Assembly (NCBI GenBank): GCA_964569245.1
Contig: CAZMTK010000003.1
Location: forward strand, 62,001-126,000
Source of the DNA: JAAYTY01 sp964569245
Lineage (GTDB): Bacteria; Fermentibacterota; Fermentibacteria; Fermentibacterales; Fermentibacteraceae
Length of the DNA: 64,000 nt
Reading direction: 5' to 3'
A program made the translations under genes and the position numbers. The first letter of the stretch is position 1; the number at the start of each line of letters is the position of its first letter. Below the pieces are notes generated by a model that ran no database searches, was not told the origin of the DNA, and worked only from the letters and a program-made list of their open reading frames with translations. Positions 51,267-60,104 of the stretch are shown here, piece after piece.

Positions 51267-52096
51267 CAGGAGTCGTCCTCCACGGGGGAATAGACCTGTC
51301 CGCGGGAGGGGAACCCCCCCGACCTCACCTCGGAGGCGTATGACCTCACGGCTCCGACCATTGCGTCGTAGAGCTGCGCGAATCTCCTGAGGAACCTCGG
51401 CTCGAAGCCCGGTGTGAGGCCGAGCATGTCGCTCGCGACCAGTATCTGGCCGTCCGTGAACCTCCCGGCTCCTATCCCTATCGTCGGGACGGATACCGAG
51501 GCGGTGACGTCCCTTCCGACAGACTCCTCGACGCTCTCGACGACCAGCGCGAACACCCCCGCCGCCTCCAGGGCCCGTGCCTCGCCCACGAGCCGGTCGG
51601 TGGCCTGGGCGGACGTCACACGGTACCCTCCCGTGAGCCTGACCGACTGCGGCAGCAGGCCGATGTGGCCCATCACGGGTATTCCGGACTCGACGAGAGC
51701 CGCGACTCTCTCGAGGGTTCTGGGTCCCGCCCCCTCCAGCTTGACGGCGTCGGCCCCCCCCTCGGAGAGGAAGCGAGATGCGTTCCTCACGGCGTCCTCG
51801 ACGGACGCCTGGTAGGAGCCGAACGGCATGTCTCCCACCACCAGCGTTCCCGGCGCGCCCCGCCTGACAGCCCTCGCATGGGCCACCAGCAGGTCCATGG
51901 TTGCCCCCAGAGTGGTTTCCTCGCCCATCACCGCCATGACCATGGAGTCCCCGACCAGGATGAAATCCACGCCGGCCTCCTCCTCGGCCCTTGCCGTAGG
52001 GCAGTCGTAGGCGGTCAGGGCCACGATCCTCTCCCCCCGCCTCTTCAGGTCGAGCAGGCGCTGGATGGTGCCCCTTCCTCGGTCCTCACTCCTCAT
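51266..52096 (-). CDS. panB: 3-methyl-2-oxobutanoate hydroxymethyltransferase PanB
   Basis: A 276-residue enzyme making ketopantoate, the first step of pantothenate synthesis. It has LTAYDCPTAR, VGDSMVMAVMG (commonly VGDSxxMVxLG), MPFGSY, DAVKLEG, GHIGLLPQ and SVPTIGIGAG. It overlaps the PAP2 gene by 11 bp and purD by one base. With the CoaB domain at 28-29 kb it indicates an intact CoA branch, but panC and panD are not here. Confidence 0.95.
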   Translation of the reverse strand: MRSEDRGRGTIQRLLDLKRRGERIVALTAYDCPTARAEEEAGVDFILVGDSMVMAVMGEETTLGATMDLLVAHARAVRRGAPGTLVVGDMPFGSYQASVEDAVRNASRFLSEGGADAVKLEGAGPRTLERVAALVESGIPVMGHIGLLPQSVRLTGGYRVTSAQATDRLVGEARALEAAGVFALVVESVEESVGRDVTASVSVPTIGIGAGRFTDGQILVASDMLGLTPGFEPRFLRRFAQLYDAMVGAVRSYASEVRSGGFPSRGQVYSPVEDDS

Positions 52097-53000
52097 CGCC
52101 TTCCCCTCCCTGGCGCATCGCCCCGTCGGGCAGGAGCACCCTGTAGACGAGCACGTATGCAGCGAAGCCGTAGATCAGCCCGGCCAGTATGTCTATGACG
52201 TAGTGCTCCGCTCCGTAGACCACCTCGAAGCAGATGGCGGCCACGGGCAGGGCCACCCAGGCGGCCCGCCGCCCGAACTCGTGCAGGGCGACGAGCAGGG
52301 TCATGAACGGAAGCCCCGCGTGGAGAGAGGGCATCGCGCCTCTCGGGCTGGGCTGGAAGGCGCCCTGAAGCCAGTTCGACGTGAACCTTCCCATGGCGTC
52401 GAAGACAATCCTCTGCACTTCGGGGAAGGCTCCCTCGAGCTTCGCCATCCAGGGCGGGGTGAGAGGGAACAGCACATAGGTCAGATAGCCCGCCATGGAT
52501 ATCAGCGTCACGGCCGCCGCGCCCCTCTTCATGGAATCGGGCCCCCTGCGCCAGAGGAGCACTCCCGGCAGCAGCAGGGGGAAGGCGAAGAGGGATGCGT
52601 GCAGCACTGCGAAGGCGTAGTCGTACCATCTGAAGCCGGGGGTGGGATGCAGCACGGACTGCAGCCATACTGTCGGCAGGACTCCGAATATCCGCTGCTC
52701 GAGCTCCGTCACGCCTGGGCCGTGGAACGGGTCGAACCTGGTCGAGACCACGATCCGCAGGGCCTGGTAGCTTCCCGTCAGCACGAGGTAGTAGACCCAG
52801 CGCTTGGCAGCGTCAGGGAGGGGCTTCCACAGGTAGAGCGCGTATAGCGCGCCGAATATCAGGAGCTGGAGCGGAAACCTCGGGACGAGCCTCGCGAAAG
52901 GCACGAGCGAGACCGCGATGGAGTACGCGCCGCAGACGGCGAGGATGAGGCTGTAGCTCCTGTCCTTGATTCCCGGCATGCTCAAGAGGCTGCGAGACAT
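52086..53000 (-). CDS. PAP2-superfamily membrane phosphatase/phosphotransferase
   Basis: A 304-residue protein with about six membrane helices and the PAP2 catalytic motifs AMPSLHAG (about 214-221) and GAEHYVIDILAG (about 263-274). The layout resembles PAP2_3 proteins, which include inositol-phosphorylceramide synthase-like enzymes as well as lipid phosphatases. It may dephosphorylate undecaprenyl pyrophosphate or transfer a lipid head group. AGGAG lies upstream of ATG 53000. It is first in the panB-purD-purE-tsaC run and follows a 0.2-kb leader that is probably structured. Confidence 0.86.
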   Translation of the reverse strand: MSRSLLSMPGIKDRSYSLILAVCGAYSIAVSLVPFARLVPRFPLQLLIFGALYALYLWKPLPDAAKRWVYYLVLTGSYQALRIVVSTRFDPFHGPGVTELEQRIFGVLPTVWLQSVLHPTPGFRWYDYAFAVLHASLFAFPLLLPGVLLWRRGPDSMKRGAAAVTLISMAGYLTYVLFPLTPPWMAKLEGAFPEVQRIVFDAMGRFTSNWLQGAFQPSPRGAMPSLHAGLPFMTLLVALHEFGRRAAWVALPVAAICFEVVYGAEHYVIDILAGLIYGFAAYVLVYRVLLPDGAMRQGGEGDEE

Positions 53001-53044
53001 TCCGCTCAGCAGCTCCTGAAGCGACGGAGGGGCGGAGCGGCTGT

Positions 53045-53208
53045 GGGGGGCCAGGGTCCTGAAGAATGAACGTTCGGCAGAGTTAGAGGACTTGTACGGC
53101 CTCGGCGCATCTCGCTTGGGCGGCGCGCCCCGGAGGGCGGCTGCTTCGGCTCAGCGCAAGGGCGATGCCTCCATCGGTAACCAAAGCACTCCCAGGCTGT
53201 GGCCCCCC
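53045..53208 (-). ncRNA. Candidate structured RNA (6S-like topology) or long leader
   Basis: A 164-nt minus-strand segment closes on itself: GGGGGGCCA (5' end) pairs with TGGCCCCCC (3' end). A second stem, CCTGGGAGTG with CATTCTTCAGG, continues inside with G-U pairs. Then comes a bubble and apical hairpins (CGATG-GAGG-CATCG near the 5' side, GCCC-TCCG-GGGC at 53127-53138). A TTGACA promoter places the predicted start at its first base. A long hairpin with a central bubble recalls 6S RNA. It could instead be the structured leader of the PAP2-panB-purD operon. No family motif was recognised. Confidence 0.4.
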
Positions 53209-53215
53209 GTGACCG

Positions 53216-53244
53216 AAGGTAGGTCATTCCGTTCCCGGTGTCAA
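53216..53244 (-). promoter_or_regulatory. Promoter of the structured RNA/PAP2 operon
   Basis: A perfect TTGACA (53239-53244), a 17-bp spacer and TACCTT (53216-53221) on the minus strand. The -35 box lies inside the 3' end of the NlpC/P60 gene. The predicted start is about 53209, directly at the G run that opens the RNA fold. Confidence 0.55.
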
Positions 53245-53745
53245 ACCCCGGGGCGGCCCCGTCCCGGAGTCGGGGCCGGGGAGCCCTCCCGACAGCGCCG
53301 GTATGACTCTCCTGGCGCACGCGTAGCGTCTGGCGTAGCCCGGCTGGTCGAGGCTGGTGATCACCACGCCCCTGTCCTGGTAGGACGACGAGTGGATGAA
53401 CTGGCCGTTTCCCAGATAGATCCCCACGTGCCCGGGATCGTCGAAGAAGACCAGGTCGCCCGGAAGGAGGTCGTCCTCACCGATGCCGGCGCCCGCATCT
53501 CTCATGTCCCCGGCGGTCCTGGGCAGCGTCAGGCCGTTGTCGGCGAAGACGCGGAACACTAGACCGCTGCAGTCGAACCCGCCGGGCCCTGTGCCGCCGT
53601 AGACGTAAGGCGCCCCCAGAAAGGAGACGGCGTCCTCGACTATGCGGCAGGCGAGGACGGAATCCGGCAGGACCGGAATCGAGTCCGGACCCGCATCTGC
53701 CGCGGTTAGCAGGGCTGAGAGCACGACAGCGCACATCGCTAGCAT
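53224..53745 (-). CDS. NlpC/P60 family cell-wall endopeptidase
   Basis: A 173-residue secreted peptidase that cuts peptidoglycan stem peptides. A signal peptide (about 1-18) precedes one NlpC/P60 domain with catalytic Cys in FDCSGL (about 59), His in GHVGIYLG (about 105) and a third polar residue near FIHSSSY. YVYGGTGPGG before the Cys is standard. GGGAGGGGG lies before ATG 53745. No cell-wall-binding domain is present. Confidence 0.92.
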   Translation of the reverse strand: MLAMCAVVLSALLTAADAGPDSIPVLPDSVLACRIVEDAVSFLGAPYVYGGTGPGGFDCSGLVFRVFADNGLTLPRTAGDMRDAGAGIGEDDLLPGDLVFFDDPGHVGIYLGNGQFIHSSSYQDRGVVITSLDQPGYARRYACARRVIPALSGGLPGPDSGTGPPRGLTPGTE

Positions 53746-53827
53746 CTGGCGCCCCCTCCCTTCCCCGGGGTTGCCGCGCCGGAAGCGGTAACATAAGGAA
53801 TGGGAGGCGTCGGGGGCACCGACCAGC

Positions 53828-55417
53828 CTATCTGGTCGGAACCAGTATCACCGCCGCCGCGGGTCTTGGCTCGTCGGTCCAGACAGGGTCGGCATCGGGC
53901 GGCATGCGATCCAGGCAGATCAGGCACTCGATCCCCAGCTCGCGGATGACGCTGTCTGCCTCCGGTGAGGGCCAGGAGTTCAGCATCTCGGCAGTGCGCC
54001 GGTATCCCTCGGGAAGAGTGGTGGCATAGCCGTTTGCCATCGGGGTGAAATGGAGCATGGAGCCGTAGAGGTTCGTACATTCATGCTCCGGAACGTCGAG
54101 CGAGGTTCCCACGGGAAGTATCGCGATGGCCTCGAAATCCTTCGATGCGAGCCACGAGTGGTACCTCCTCGGCTCAACCGGCTGGAGCCTCATCGGTCCC
54201 GGCCATACCTCCGCCAGCGACATCGCGGCTCCCAGCACTGCGATCATAGGCCTTCCTCTCATCGTGCGCCCCGCAGCCAGCATGACGGGGAAGAGGAAGA
54301 AGACCCCCGCCCTCGCAGGCAGCCTTATCGAAGAGAAGCCCGGCAGGCCGGCGATCAGTCTCCAGGGCGCGGGCGAGACGGGCCTGCCGAAGACCGACAG
54401 CGTGGGGCCGAGGCAGAAGACTGCGAAAACAGCTGCCGAGAGAGCGAAGTACCAGCCCCATGCGATGCCGGCGGCTTCCCTCTTCCTGCGGAGGAGGAAC
54501 AGGAGGGTCCCCAGAGCTGCCGCCATGCCGGGCCAAAGGGCCGCCTCTCCATGGGTCGTGGAAGGCCTCGCCCATCCGAGCAGCCTGCTGCTCTCCCAGG
54601 GCGAGAGGAAGGCCGACACGTCTGTAGAGGCCATGGAGTCGGGGCTCCAGCCTGAGGAGTGAGAGAAGTGTCCCGCAGCCAGCAGCAGGGCTGCAGAGGC
54701 GGCGAACCCCGCTCCGGCCCAGAGCGAGGTCCGCGCCAGCCCCTTCGAGCCGCCGGATGCCGCCGCCCAGGGCAGCGCGAGCAGCAGTGCGACCCCCAGG
54801 AACAGCCAGTAGTAGAGCGAGGCGCAGCACTGCAGGACCACTAGCAGCGCCAGGGGCCACCCGGCGCCGGTTCCTGAGGAGACCCTCATGGTCTGCCTCA
54901 CGGCAAGGAAGGCGAATCCCGGGGACATGAGCTGGATGTGCCACAGGTGGCTCTGGAAGAACGGGGCGCAGACCATCGCCGATGCTGCGAACATGGCTCC
55001 CCAGCGGTCGAGGCCCGCCTCCCTGGCCAGCATGAAGAGGCCGAAGCCCGCGAACGCCATGGAGACTGCGAAGACGATGTTGTGGGCGGCGAGGGGCGAT
55101 GCCCCCGCCAGCCTCGCAGGGACGGCGGCGGCCGACTGGGCCAGCAACAGGTCGCTCCGCCCCTGAGCGTCGGGCTGTCCCAGGAACACGGGGGGATGGA
55201 AGGGGTTCGCCAGGGTCGAGACGGCGTGGATGTTCCACTCCATGAGCCAGGTGTTGAACAGCGTGTCCGCCCTGTCGTGCGCGCCGGAGCCGGGTCTCGC
55301 GAGCATCGGCCAGGTGACGGCCGCGGCCATCGCCAGGCATATCGCCGCCGCGGCTGCGAGCTCCCGTGCGGAGACGCCCGGAGGGGCAGCCCTGCTGCGT
55401 CTAGTACGCCCTGGCAA
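53828..55417 (-). CDS. GT-C-like multi-pass membrane protein
   Basis: A 529-residue protein with about 11-12 membrane helices and a C-terminal periplasmic domain. The first loop after helix 1 (AHDRADTLFNTWLMEWN, then NPFHPPVFLGQPDAQG) has the acidic pattern of GT-C glycosyltransferases and DUF-type relatives. No specific family is certain. It overlaps the proS end by 17 bp. It may add a sugar or mannose-like residue on the outer face, or be an orphan membrane protein. The start at 55417 could be later. Confidence 0.72.
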   Translation of the reverse strand: MPGRTRRSRAAPPGVSARELAAAAAICLAMAAAVTWPMLARPGSGAHDRADTLFNTWLMEWNIHAVSTLANPFHPPVFLGQPDAQGRSDLLLAQSAAAVPARLAGASPLAAHNIVFAVSMAFAGFGLFMLAREAGLDRWGAMFAASAMVCAPFFQSHLWHIQLMSPGFAFLAVRQTMRVSSGTGAGWPLALLVVLQCCASLYYWLFLGVALLLALPWAAASGGSKGLARTSLWAGAGFAASAALLLAAGHFSHSSGWSPDSMASTDVSAFLSPWESSRLLGWARPSTTHGEAALWPGMAAALGTLLFLLRRKREAAGIAWGWYFALSAAVFAVFCLGPTLSVFGRPVSPAPWRLIAGLPGFSSIRLPARAGVFFLFPVMLAAGRTMRGRPMIAVLGAAMSLAEVWPGPMRLQPVEPRRYHSWLASKDFEAIAILPVGTSLDVPEHECTNLYGSMLHFTPMANGYATTLPEGYRRTAEMLNSWPSPEADSVIRELGIECLICLDRMPPDADPVWTDEPRPAAAVILVPTR

Positions 55418-56843
55418 CGATCGCCCTGCTGCCGGCGGGCCTGCCGGTCATGAAGCAGGGGCCCCCGGTACCGGCCTGGTCGAGAGGGATGTTGCGCACC
55501 GTGGCCTTGGTATCCTCCTGAAGACGCTCCTCGTCCTCCCTTCCGCCGGCCCACCACACGCGATAGAACCCGGGTCTCTCCTCGAACACCGCCTTGAACT
55601 CCTCGTAGGTGCGGACCTCGTAGGTCATCGCGTCGCGCCTGCGCTCGGCATCGGCGAGCATCTCCGACTGGATAGAGGCCAGCCTGGACCTGGTCTCGGC
55701 AGCCAGACCTTCGAAGGGAAGCGCGAACTTGCCCTCCCTGCCTGGGCGGATCCGCGAACTCGCTGTGACATGTCCGCCTGCGAGGTCCCTGGGACCGAGC
55801 TCGAAGCGCAGGGGCACGCCCTTTATCTCCCAGTGATTGAACTTGAATCCGGGGCTCACGGTGTCACGGTCGTCCAGCTTCGCCCTGACGCCTGCCGCGT
55901 CGAGATCAGCGGCTATCCGCTCCGCCGCCTGGAGCAGCTCGGCCTTCTCGCTCTCGCTCTTCCAGATCGGCACCACCACCACCTGCCGCGGGGCGATCTC
56001 GGGGGGCAGCCTCAGGCCGTGGTCGTCGCCGTGAGCCGTGATGACGGCGCCGACCAGCCTGGTCGAAACTCCCCAGCTGCTCTGGTGCACATACTGCTGC
56101 TCGTTGTTCTCGTCGAGGAACCGCGTGTTGAAGGCCTTCGCGAAGTTCGTGCCGAGATAGTGGCTGGTGCCCGACTGGAGGGCCCACCCGTTGCCCGACA
56201 TCGACTCTATCGAGTAGCTTTCCACGGCTCCCGCGAACTTCTCCCGGTCGGTCTTCCGGCCGGCGATCACCGGCACGGCAAGGACCTCCCTCGCGAACGC
56301 CTCGTACACCCTCAGCATCCTCACGGCCTCCTCGCGGGCCTCGGCTTCGGTGGCGTGGGCCGTATGGCCCTCCTGCCACAGGAACTCGGTGGTCCTGATG
56401 AAGGCTCTGGGCCGCAGCTCCCAGCGCACCACGTTGGCCCACTGGTTGAGGAGCATCGGGAGGTCCCGGTAGCTGCCTATCCACTTCGAGAAGAAGTGAT
56501 TGATGATGGTCTCGGAGGTGGGCCTCACCACGAGAGGCTCCTCCAGCTTCCTCCCGCCGCCGTGCGTCACGACGGCCAGCTCGGGCGAGAAGCCCTCGAC
56601 GTGCTCGGCCTCCTTCTGGAGGAAGCTCTGGGGGATGAAGAGAGGGAAATAGACGTTCTCGTGCCCCGTCTCCCTGAAGCGGGCGTCGAGCCCCTTCTGG
56701 ATGTTCTCCCAGATCGCGTAGCCCCAGGGCCTGATGACCATGCACCCGCGGACGGGGGCAGAGTCGGCCAGCTCGGCCTCGCGAATGACGTCCTGGTACC
56801 ACTGGGCGTAGTCGCTCTTCTGCGGCGTGATGCTCTCAGCCAT
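55401..56843 (-). CDS. proS: Prolyl-tRNA synthetase, archaeal/eukaryotic-like (ProS type 3)
   Basis: A 480-residue class II synthetase charging tRNA-Pro. Motif 2 region FIRTTEFLWQEGHTAH, AHGDDHGLRLP (motif 3 area) and the anticodon-binding domain (about 285-395) are present, with no INS editing insertion. The protein ends in VARAY, as type 3 enzymes typically end in Tyr. ATG 56843 starts the usual N-terminus (ITPQKSDYAQWYQDVI). The longer frame adds 21 unlikely residues. Confidence 0.95.
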   Translation of the reverse strand: MAESITPQKSDYAQWYQDVIREAELADSAPVRGCMVIRPWGYAIWENIQKGLDARFRETGHENVYFPLFIPQSFLQKEAEHVEGFSPELAVVTHGGGRKLEEPLVVRPTSETIINHFFSKWIGSYRDLPMLLNQWANVVRWELRPRAFIRTTEFLWQEGHTAHATEAEAREEAVRMLRVYEAFAREVLAVPVIAGRKTDREKFAGAVESYSIESMSGNGWALQSGTSHYLGTNFAKAFNTRFLDENNEQQYVHQSSWGVSTRLVGAVITAHGDDHGLRLPPEIAPRQVVVVPIWKSESEKAELLQAAERIAADLDAAGVRAKLDDRDTVSPGFKFNHWEIKGVPLRFELGPRDLAGGHVTASSRIRPGREGKFALPFEGLAAETRSRLASIQSEMLADAERRRDAMTYEVRTYEEFKAVFEERPGFYRVWWAGGREDEERLQEDTKATVRNIPLDQAGTGGPCFMTGRPAGSRAIVARAY

Positions 56844-57016
56844 CTCGGGATGCCTTCCGCCCGGCCCCCTCGGCCGGGTCTCTAGCGGCAGACCGCCTGC
56901 CGGCAAGGCCGGAAACTAAGCCGGCGGGGCGGGGAATGGCAACATCGGCCGCGCAGCGACAGGTCGAAGGGCGGGAGCGAGGGCTCCGAAGCCGCATCTG
57001 CCCGCGCGCTCCGAAC

Positions 57017-57045
57017 TGGCGAAGCACTGGCCTTTCCCCGATAAT
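57017..57045 (+). promoter_or_regulatory. Promoter candidate for the C25-like protease gene
   Basis: TGGCGA (57017-57022), 17-bp spacer and GATAAT (57040-57045, five of six bases), giving a leader of about 40 nt to GTG 57089. Confidence 0.45.
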
Positions 57046-57088
57046 CTGCACGAAGAATTCCGCGGACACTCTCTCCCGGGAGGTCGCT

Positions 57089-59578
57089 GTGTCGCTCTTC
57101 ATGCTGCTGCTCTCCGCCGCTGCCGGAACCGCGCAGGCTCCGGAAGGGCCGGCATGCCTGCCCTTCGCGCTCACTCCCAGATGTCCTCTCGAGGCGAATC
57201 CCGCATCCTTCAGCGTCATCAGGGAAGCGCGCGACGACAGGGCCGACTCGGAGATCCTCGTAGTAGTGAACGCCGCCCTCCAGTCTCCGCTGGCTGCGGA
57301 GCTGACCCGCTTCCAGCAGGACCTGGAGGCGGAAGGCTACGACGTCACGATGACAGCCATGAGCGGCGGCACGGCGGCCAGCCTCCGCTCCATGCTGCAG
57401 GGGCATGCGGGGCTGGGAGGCGCAATCTTCGTGGGCTGGCTCCCCGCGGCCTGGTACGAGATGGACGAGTGGGGCGGACCGCACGAGGAATTCCCGCTGG
57501 ACCTGTACTTCATGGACCTCAACGGAACCTGGACCGACTCCGACGGCGACGGGATGTTCGACGCCCATGCCGGCAACCGGCAGGCCGAGATATGGGTCGG
57601 CAGGATCGATGCACACGCCATCGAGTTCGGCAACGAGGTCGACCTGCTCCGCGACTTCTTCGACAAGAACCACCTCTATCGCACCGGGGGGCTGGCCGTC
57701 CCGGCGCGCGCGCTCGCATACGACGACGACGACTGGAGCGGCTACGGTGCCAGCGGGCTCGACCTCATCTACTCCTCGGTCACCGTCGTGAACGATCCCG
57801 CACAGACCACAGCGGCATACTACCGCGACAGGATGGCCTACGGCTACGAGTTCATCCACCTCATGGCGCACTCCTCTCCGTGGGGGCATACTTTCAAGAG
57901 CCCATCGGGCTATTCAGGCACCGTCATGTCTCCGGAGATAGCCGAGATCAACCCGCACACTGCCTTCGTCCAGCTTTTCGCCTGCTCCAACTGCAGGTGG
58001 ACCGAGCCGAACTGCCTCGGGAACTGGTATCTTTTCGGCACCGACTACGTCCAGCTCGCCATCGGCTCGACGAAGACGGGCTCGATGCTCGAATTCGAAT
58101 CCTTCTACGGGCCCATCGGCAGCGGATCCGCCCCCGGCGTCGCCTTCAGGGCCTGGATGAACAGCGTCGGTCTCGGCGATCCTGCATGGCACTACGGGTG
58201 CGTCCTGCTCGGAGACCCCACCATCGAGCCGCAGGGAGGCGGCGCCATGGCCGGAGTCGGGTCGCACCAGGGCGGATCGGACGCCTATGTGAAGGTCTCC
58301 ACCAGCACCACGTCCGACTGCTTCCCCTCCGTCGCCGTGAGCGGCGAGAACGTCTGGATCGCCTGGATGACAGGCTCCACCTCCAGGCTGGACATCGCTG
58401 CCAGGAACTTCGACGGAGACAGCTGGAGCGGCGTGATGCTCGTCGACTCCGACGAGTACTGGGATGTTTCTCCATCGCTGGCGATCGACGGGGCGGGACA
58501 GCCCTGGCTCGCCTGGTCCAGCTTCGACGAGAACACCTACGGCTACGACATCATGCTCGCGCACGGCGCCGGCTTCGGCACCGTCCAGACCGTCACGACG
58601 GGATCCGGCTACGATGTGGACCCCTGCCTCGCATGGGCCTCGGGGAAGCTCTGGCTCGTCTGGCAGACCTGGAGGAGGGGCGAGGGCGACATCATGGTCC
58701 GCTCCACCGACGGCAGCTACGCCCCTTCCTTCCTGTCGGCCCAGGGATCGGAGGACTTCTCACCGACGGCTGCCGCCGGTCCCGACGGCAAGGTCCACGC
58801 CGCATGGGTGCGGAGCGGCTTCCAGGGCGACCAGATCCTCTGGTCGTACGGCAGCGCGTCGGGATTCTCGAGCCCCGTCGCCATAAGCTCCGGAGGCTTC
58901 TGCCGGGCGCCGGTGCTGGGGGTGGCGGCCGGCCAGCTCTTCGCGGCCTGGCAGCAGGACGACTCGGGCAGCAGCATCAGGGTCCGCAGGTGGGGAGGAG
59001 GCTCCTGGGAGGCCGAGCAGACAATCTTCTCCTCGCCGTCCCTCACGGCCGTCACTCCCTCGATCGGAGAGTCGCCCACAGGGGCGCCGGTGCTCGCCTG
59101 GCAGCAGGGGAAGGGGGCCGGAGCCCAGATCTGGGCAAGCACCCTGACGGGCTCGGGCTGGTCGGCGCCGGCCCAGCTCGTGAACCCGGCGGGACCTGCA
59201 TGGTCGCCGGCGCTGGCCGACGGCGTCATCGCCTGGGCAGGCACAGCGGGAACGGCCGACTGGGACATATACGTATCCCTCGAAGGCGGCCTGGGCGCAG
59301 AAGGGCCTTCGGGCGCCGGGAACTGCCTTTTCGCTCCGGTGTCCAATCCCGCGAGAGGCGACGTCCGGCTGAGGAGCGTCGGCGCATGGACCGGCCCGGC
59401 CGAAATGGGAATGGACGTGTACGACCTCGCCGGGAGGCTGGTCGTCTCGACTTCAGGCATCGTCTCGGCCGAGGGAGTCCTCACGGTTCCGACGGGCGGC
59501 GCTCCCAGCGGCATCTACTTCGTCAGGCTCCGCTCCGGTGATTTCAACCAGGATCTTCTCGTCACGATCCTCAGGTAG
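57089..59578 (+). CDS. Secreted C25-like (gingipain-fold) protease with propeller repeats and sorting tail
   Basis: An 829-residue exported protein. Signal peptide about 1-17. The caspase-like C25 domain (about 45-390) has DLYFMDLNGTWTDSDGDG, IWVGRID, a catalytic His in HLMAHSSPWGH (near nt 57,870) and Cys in LFACSNCRW (near 57,980), ending in LLGDPTIEP. Six or so beta-propeller-like repeats follow (VWIAWMTG, PWLAWSSF, LWLVWQTW, FAAWQQD; about 405-730). The last 75 residues are a type IX-like sorting/FlgD-type tail (VYDLAGRLV, SGIYFVRL). GTG 57089 has GGGAGG 5 nt upstream. The target is probably the cell surface. Confidence 0.85.
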   Translation: MSLFMLLLSAAAGTAQAPEGPACLPFALTPRCPLEANPASFSVIREARDDRADSEILVVVNAALQSPLAAELTRFQQDLEAEGYDVTMTAMSGGTAASLRSMLQGHAGLGGAIFVGWLPAAWYEMDEWGGPHEEFPLDLYFMDLNGTWTDSDGDGMFDAHAGNRQAEIWVGRIDAHAIEFGNEVDLLRDFFDKNHLYRTGGLAVPARALAYDDDDWSGYGASGLDLIYSSVTVVNDPAQTTAAYYRDRMAYGYEFIHLMAHSSPWGHTFKSPSGYSGTVMSPEIAEINPHTAFVQLFACSNCRWTEPNCLGNWYLFGTDYVQLAIGSTKTGSMLEFESFYGPIGSGSAPGVAFRAWMNSVGLGDPAWHYGCVLLGDPTIEPQGGGAMAGVGSHQGGSDAYVKVSTSTTSDCFPSVAVSGENVWIAWMTGSTSRLDIAARNFDGDSWSGVMLVDSDEYWDVSPSLAIDGAGQPWLAWSSFDENTYGYDIMLAHGAGFGTVQTVTTGSGYDVDPCLAWASGKLWLVWQTWRRGEGDIMVRSTDGSYAPSFLSAQGSEDFSPTAAAGPDGKVHAAWVRSGFQGDQILWSYGSASGFSSPVAISSGGFCRAPVLGVAAGQLFAAWQQDDSGSSIRVRRWGGGSWEAEQTIFSSPSLTAVTPSIGESPTGAPVLAWQQGKGAGAQIWASTLTGSGWSAPAQLVNPAGPAWSPALADGVIAWAGTAGTADWDIYVSLEGGLGAEGPSGAGNCLFAPVSNPARGDVRLRSVGAWTGPAEMGMDVYDLAGRLVVSTSGIVSAEGVLTVPTGGAPSGIYFVRLRSGDFNQDLLVTILR

Positions 59579-59588
59579 GGAGTATCCG

Positions 59589-60077
59589 ATGACTGGCAGG
59601 ATGTTCGACGATCTTGGCAGGCTGGACATTCCCCAGCCCATCAGAGAGCGGAAGTCGCCCGCCGCGGAGAGCGTGGTCGTGAACGCCGTCTACTGCCCCG
59701 CCGGGCACGACCTCGTATCCCTCGAGCACGAGATAGGCGGATATCCGGCGATCCTCCTGGGCTTCCGCTGCTCCGCCGGCGAGGGCCGCGTCGCCCTCTC
59801 CGCCGTTCTGGGCGACCCCTCCAGGCAGCTGGTCGAGGGGACGATCCCCGAGGGAGAGGGCGTGACTCTCTTCTGTCCCGTCTGCGGAACCCCCCTGGAC
59901 GTGCTGGGGGAGTGCGACTGCTCCCCCGGAGCCGTATCCGTGCTGGCCTACCTCTACCCCAGGAGGGATCCCTACCAGGCCATAGCCTTCTGCAGCTCCC
60001 TCCAATGCGACAACTCGGCTGTGATCCGCTCGGGGGAGGCCATAAGGGCCCACACGGTGCGCCACTGGCAGGGCTGA
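59589..60077 (+). CDS. Cys-rich probable zinc-ribbon protein, unknown
   Basis: A 162-residue protein of no recognised family. It has VYCPAGHDLV (about 35-44), LFCPVCGTPLDVLGECDC (two CxxC-like units, about 95-112) and FCSSLQCDNS (about 133-142), so one or two zinc ribbons are likely. It lacks a signal peptide. ATG 59589 has GGGAG 7 nt upstream and starts 10 bp after the protease stop. Could be a regulator or accessory factor, but nothing shows its role. Confidence 0.68.
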   Translation: MTGRMFDDLGRLDIPQPIRERKSPAAESVVVNAVYCPAGHDLVSLEHEIGGYPAILLGFRCSAGEGRVALSAVLGDPSRQLVEGTIPEGEGVTLFCPVCGTPLDVLGECDCSPGAVSVLAYLYPRRDPYQAIAFCSSLQCDNSAVIRSGEAIRAHTVRHWQG

Positions 60078-60104
60078 TCCCCGGCACGGCTCGAAGGAGG
60101 ACTG

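Noticed and set aside
53045..53244. Purine, ZTP, TPP or cobalamin riboswitch, SRP RNA or tmRNA
   Set aside because: None of the conserved core sequences I know for these families was found; only the general fold supports an RNA.
53006..53320. 104-codon minus-strand frame over the structured RNA region
   Set aside because: It overlaps the NlpC/P60 gene end, its composition is not protein-like, and the segment is better explained by promoter plus base-paired RNA.
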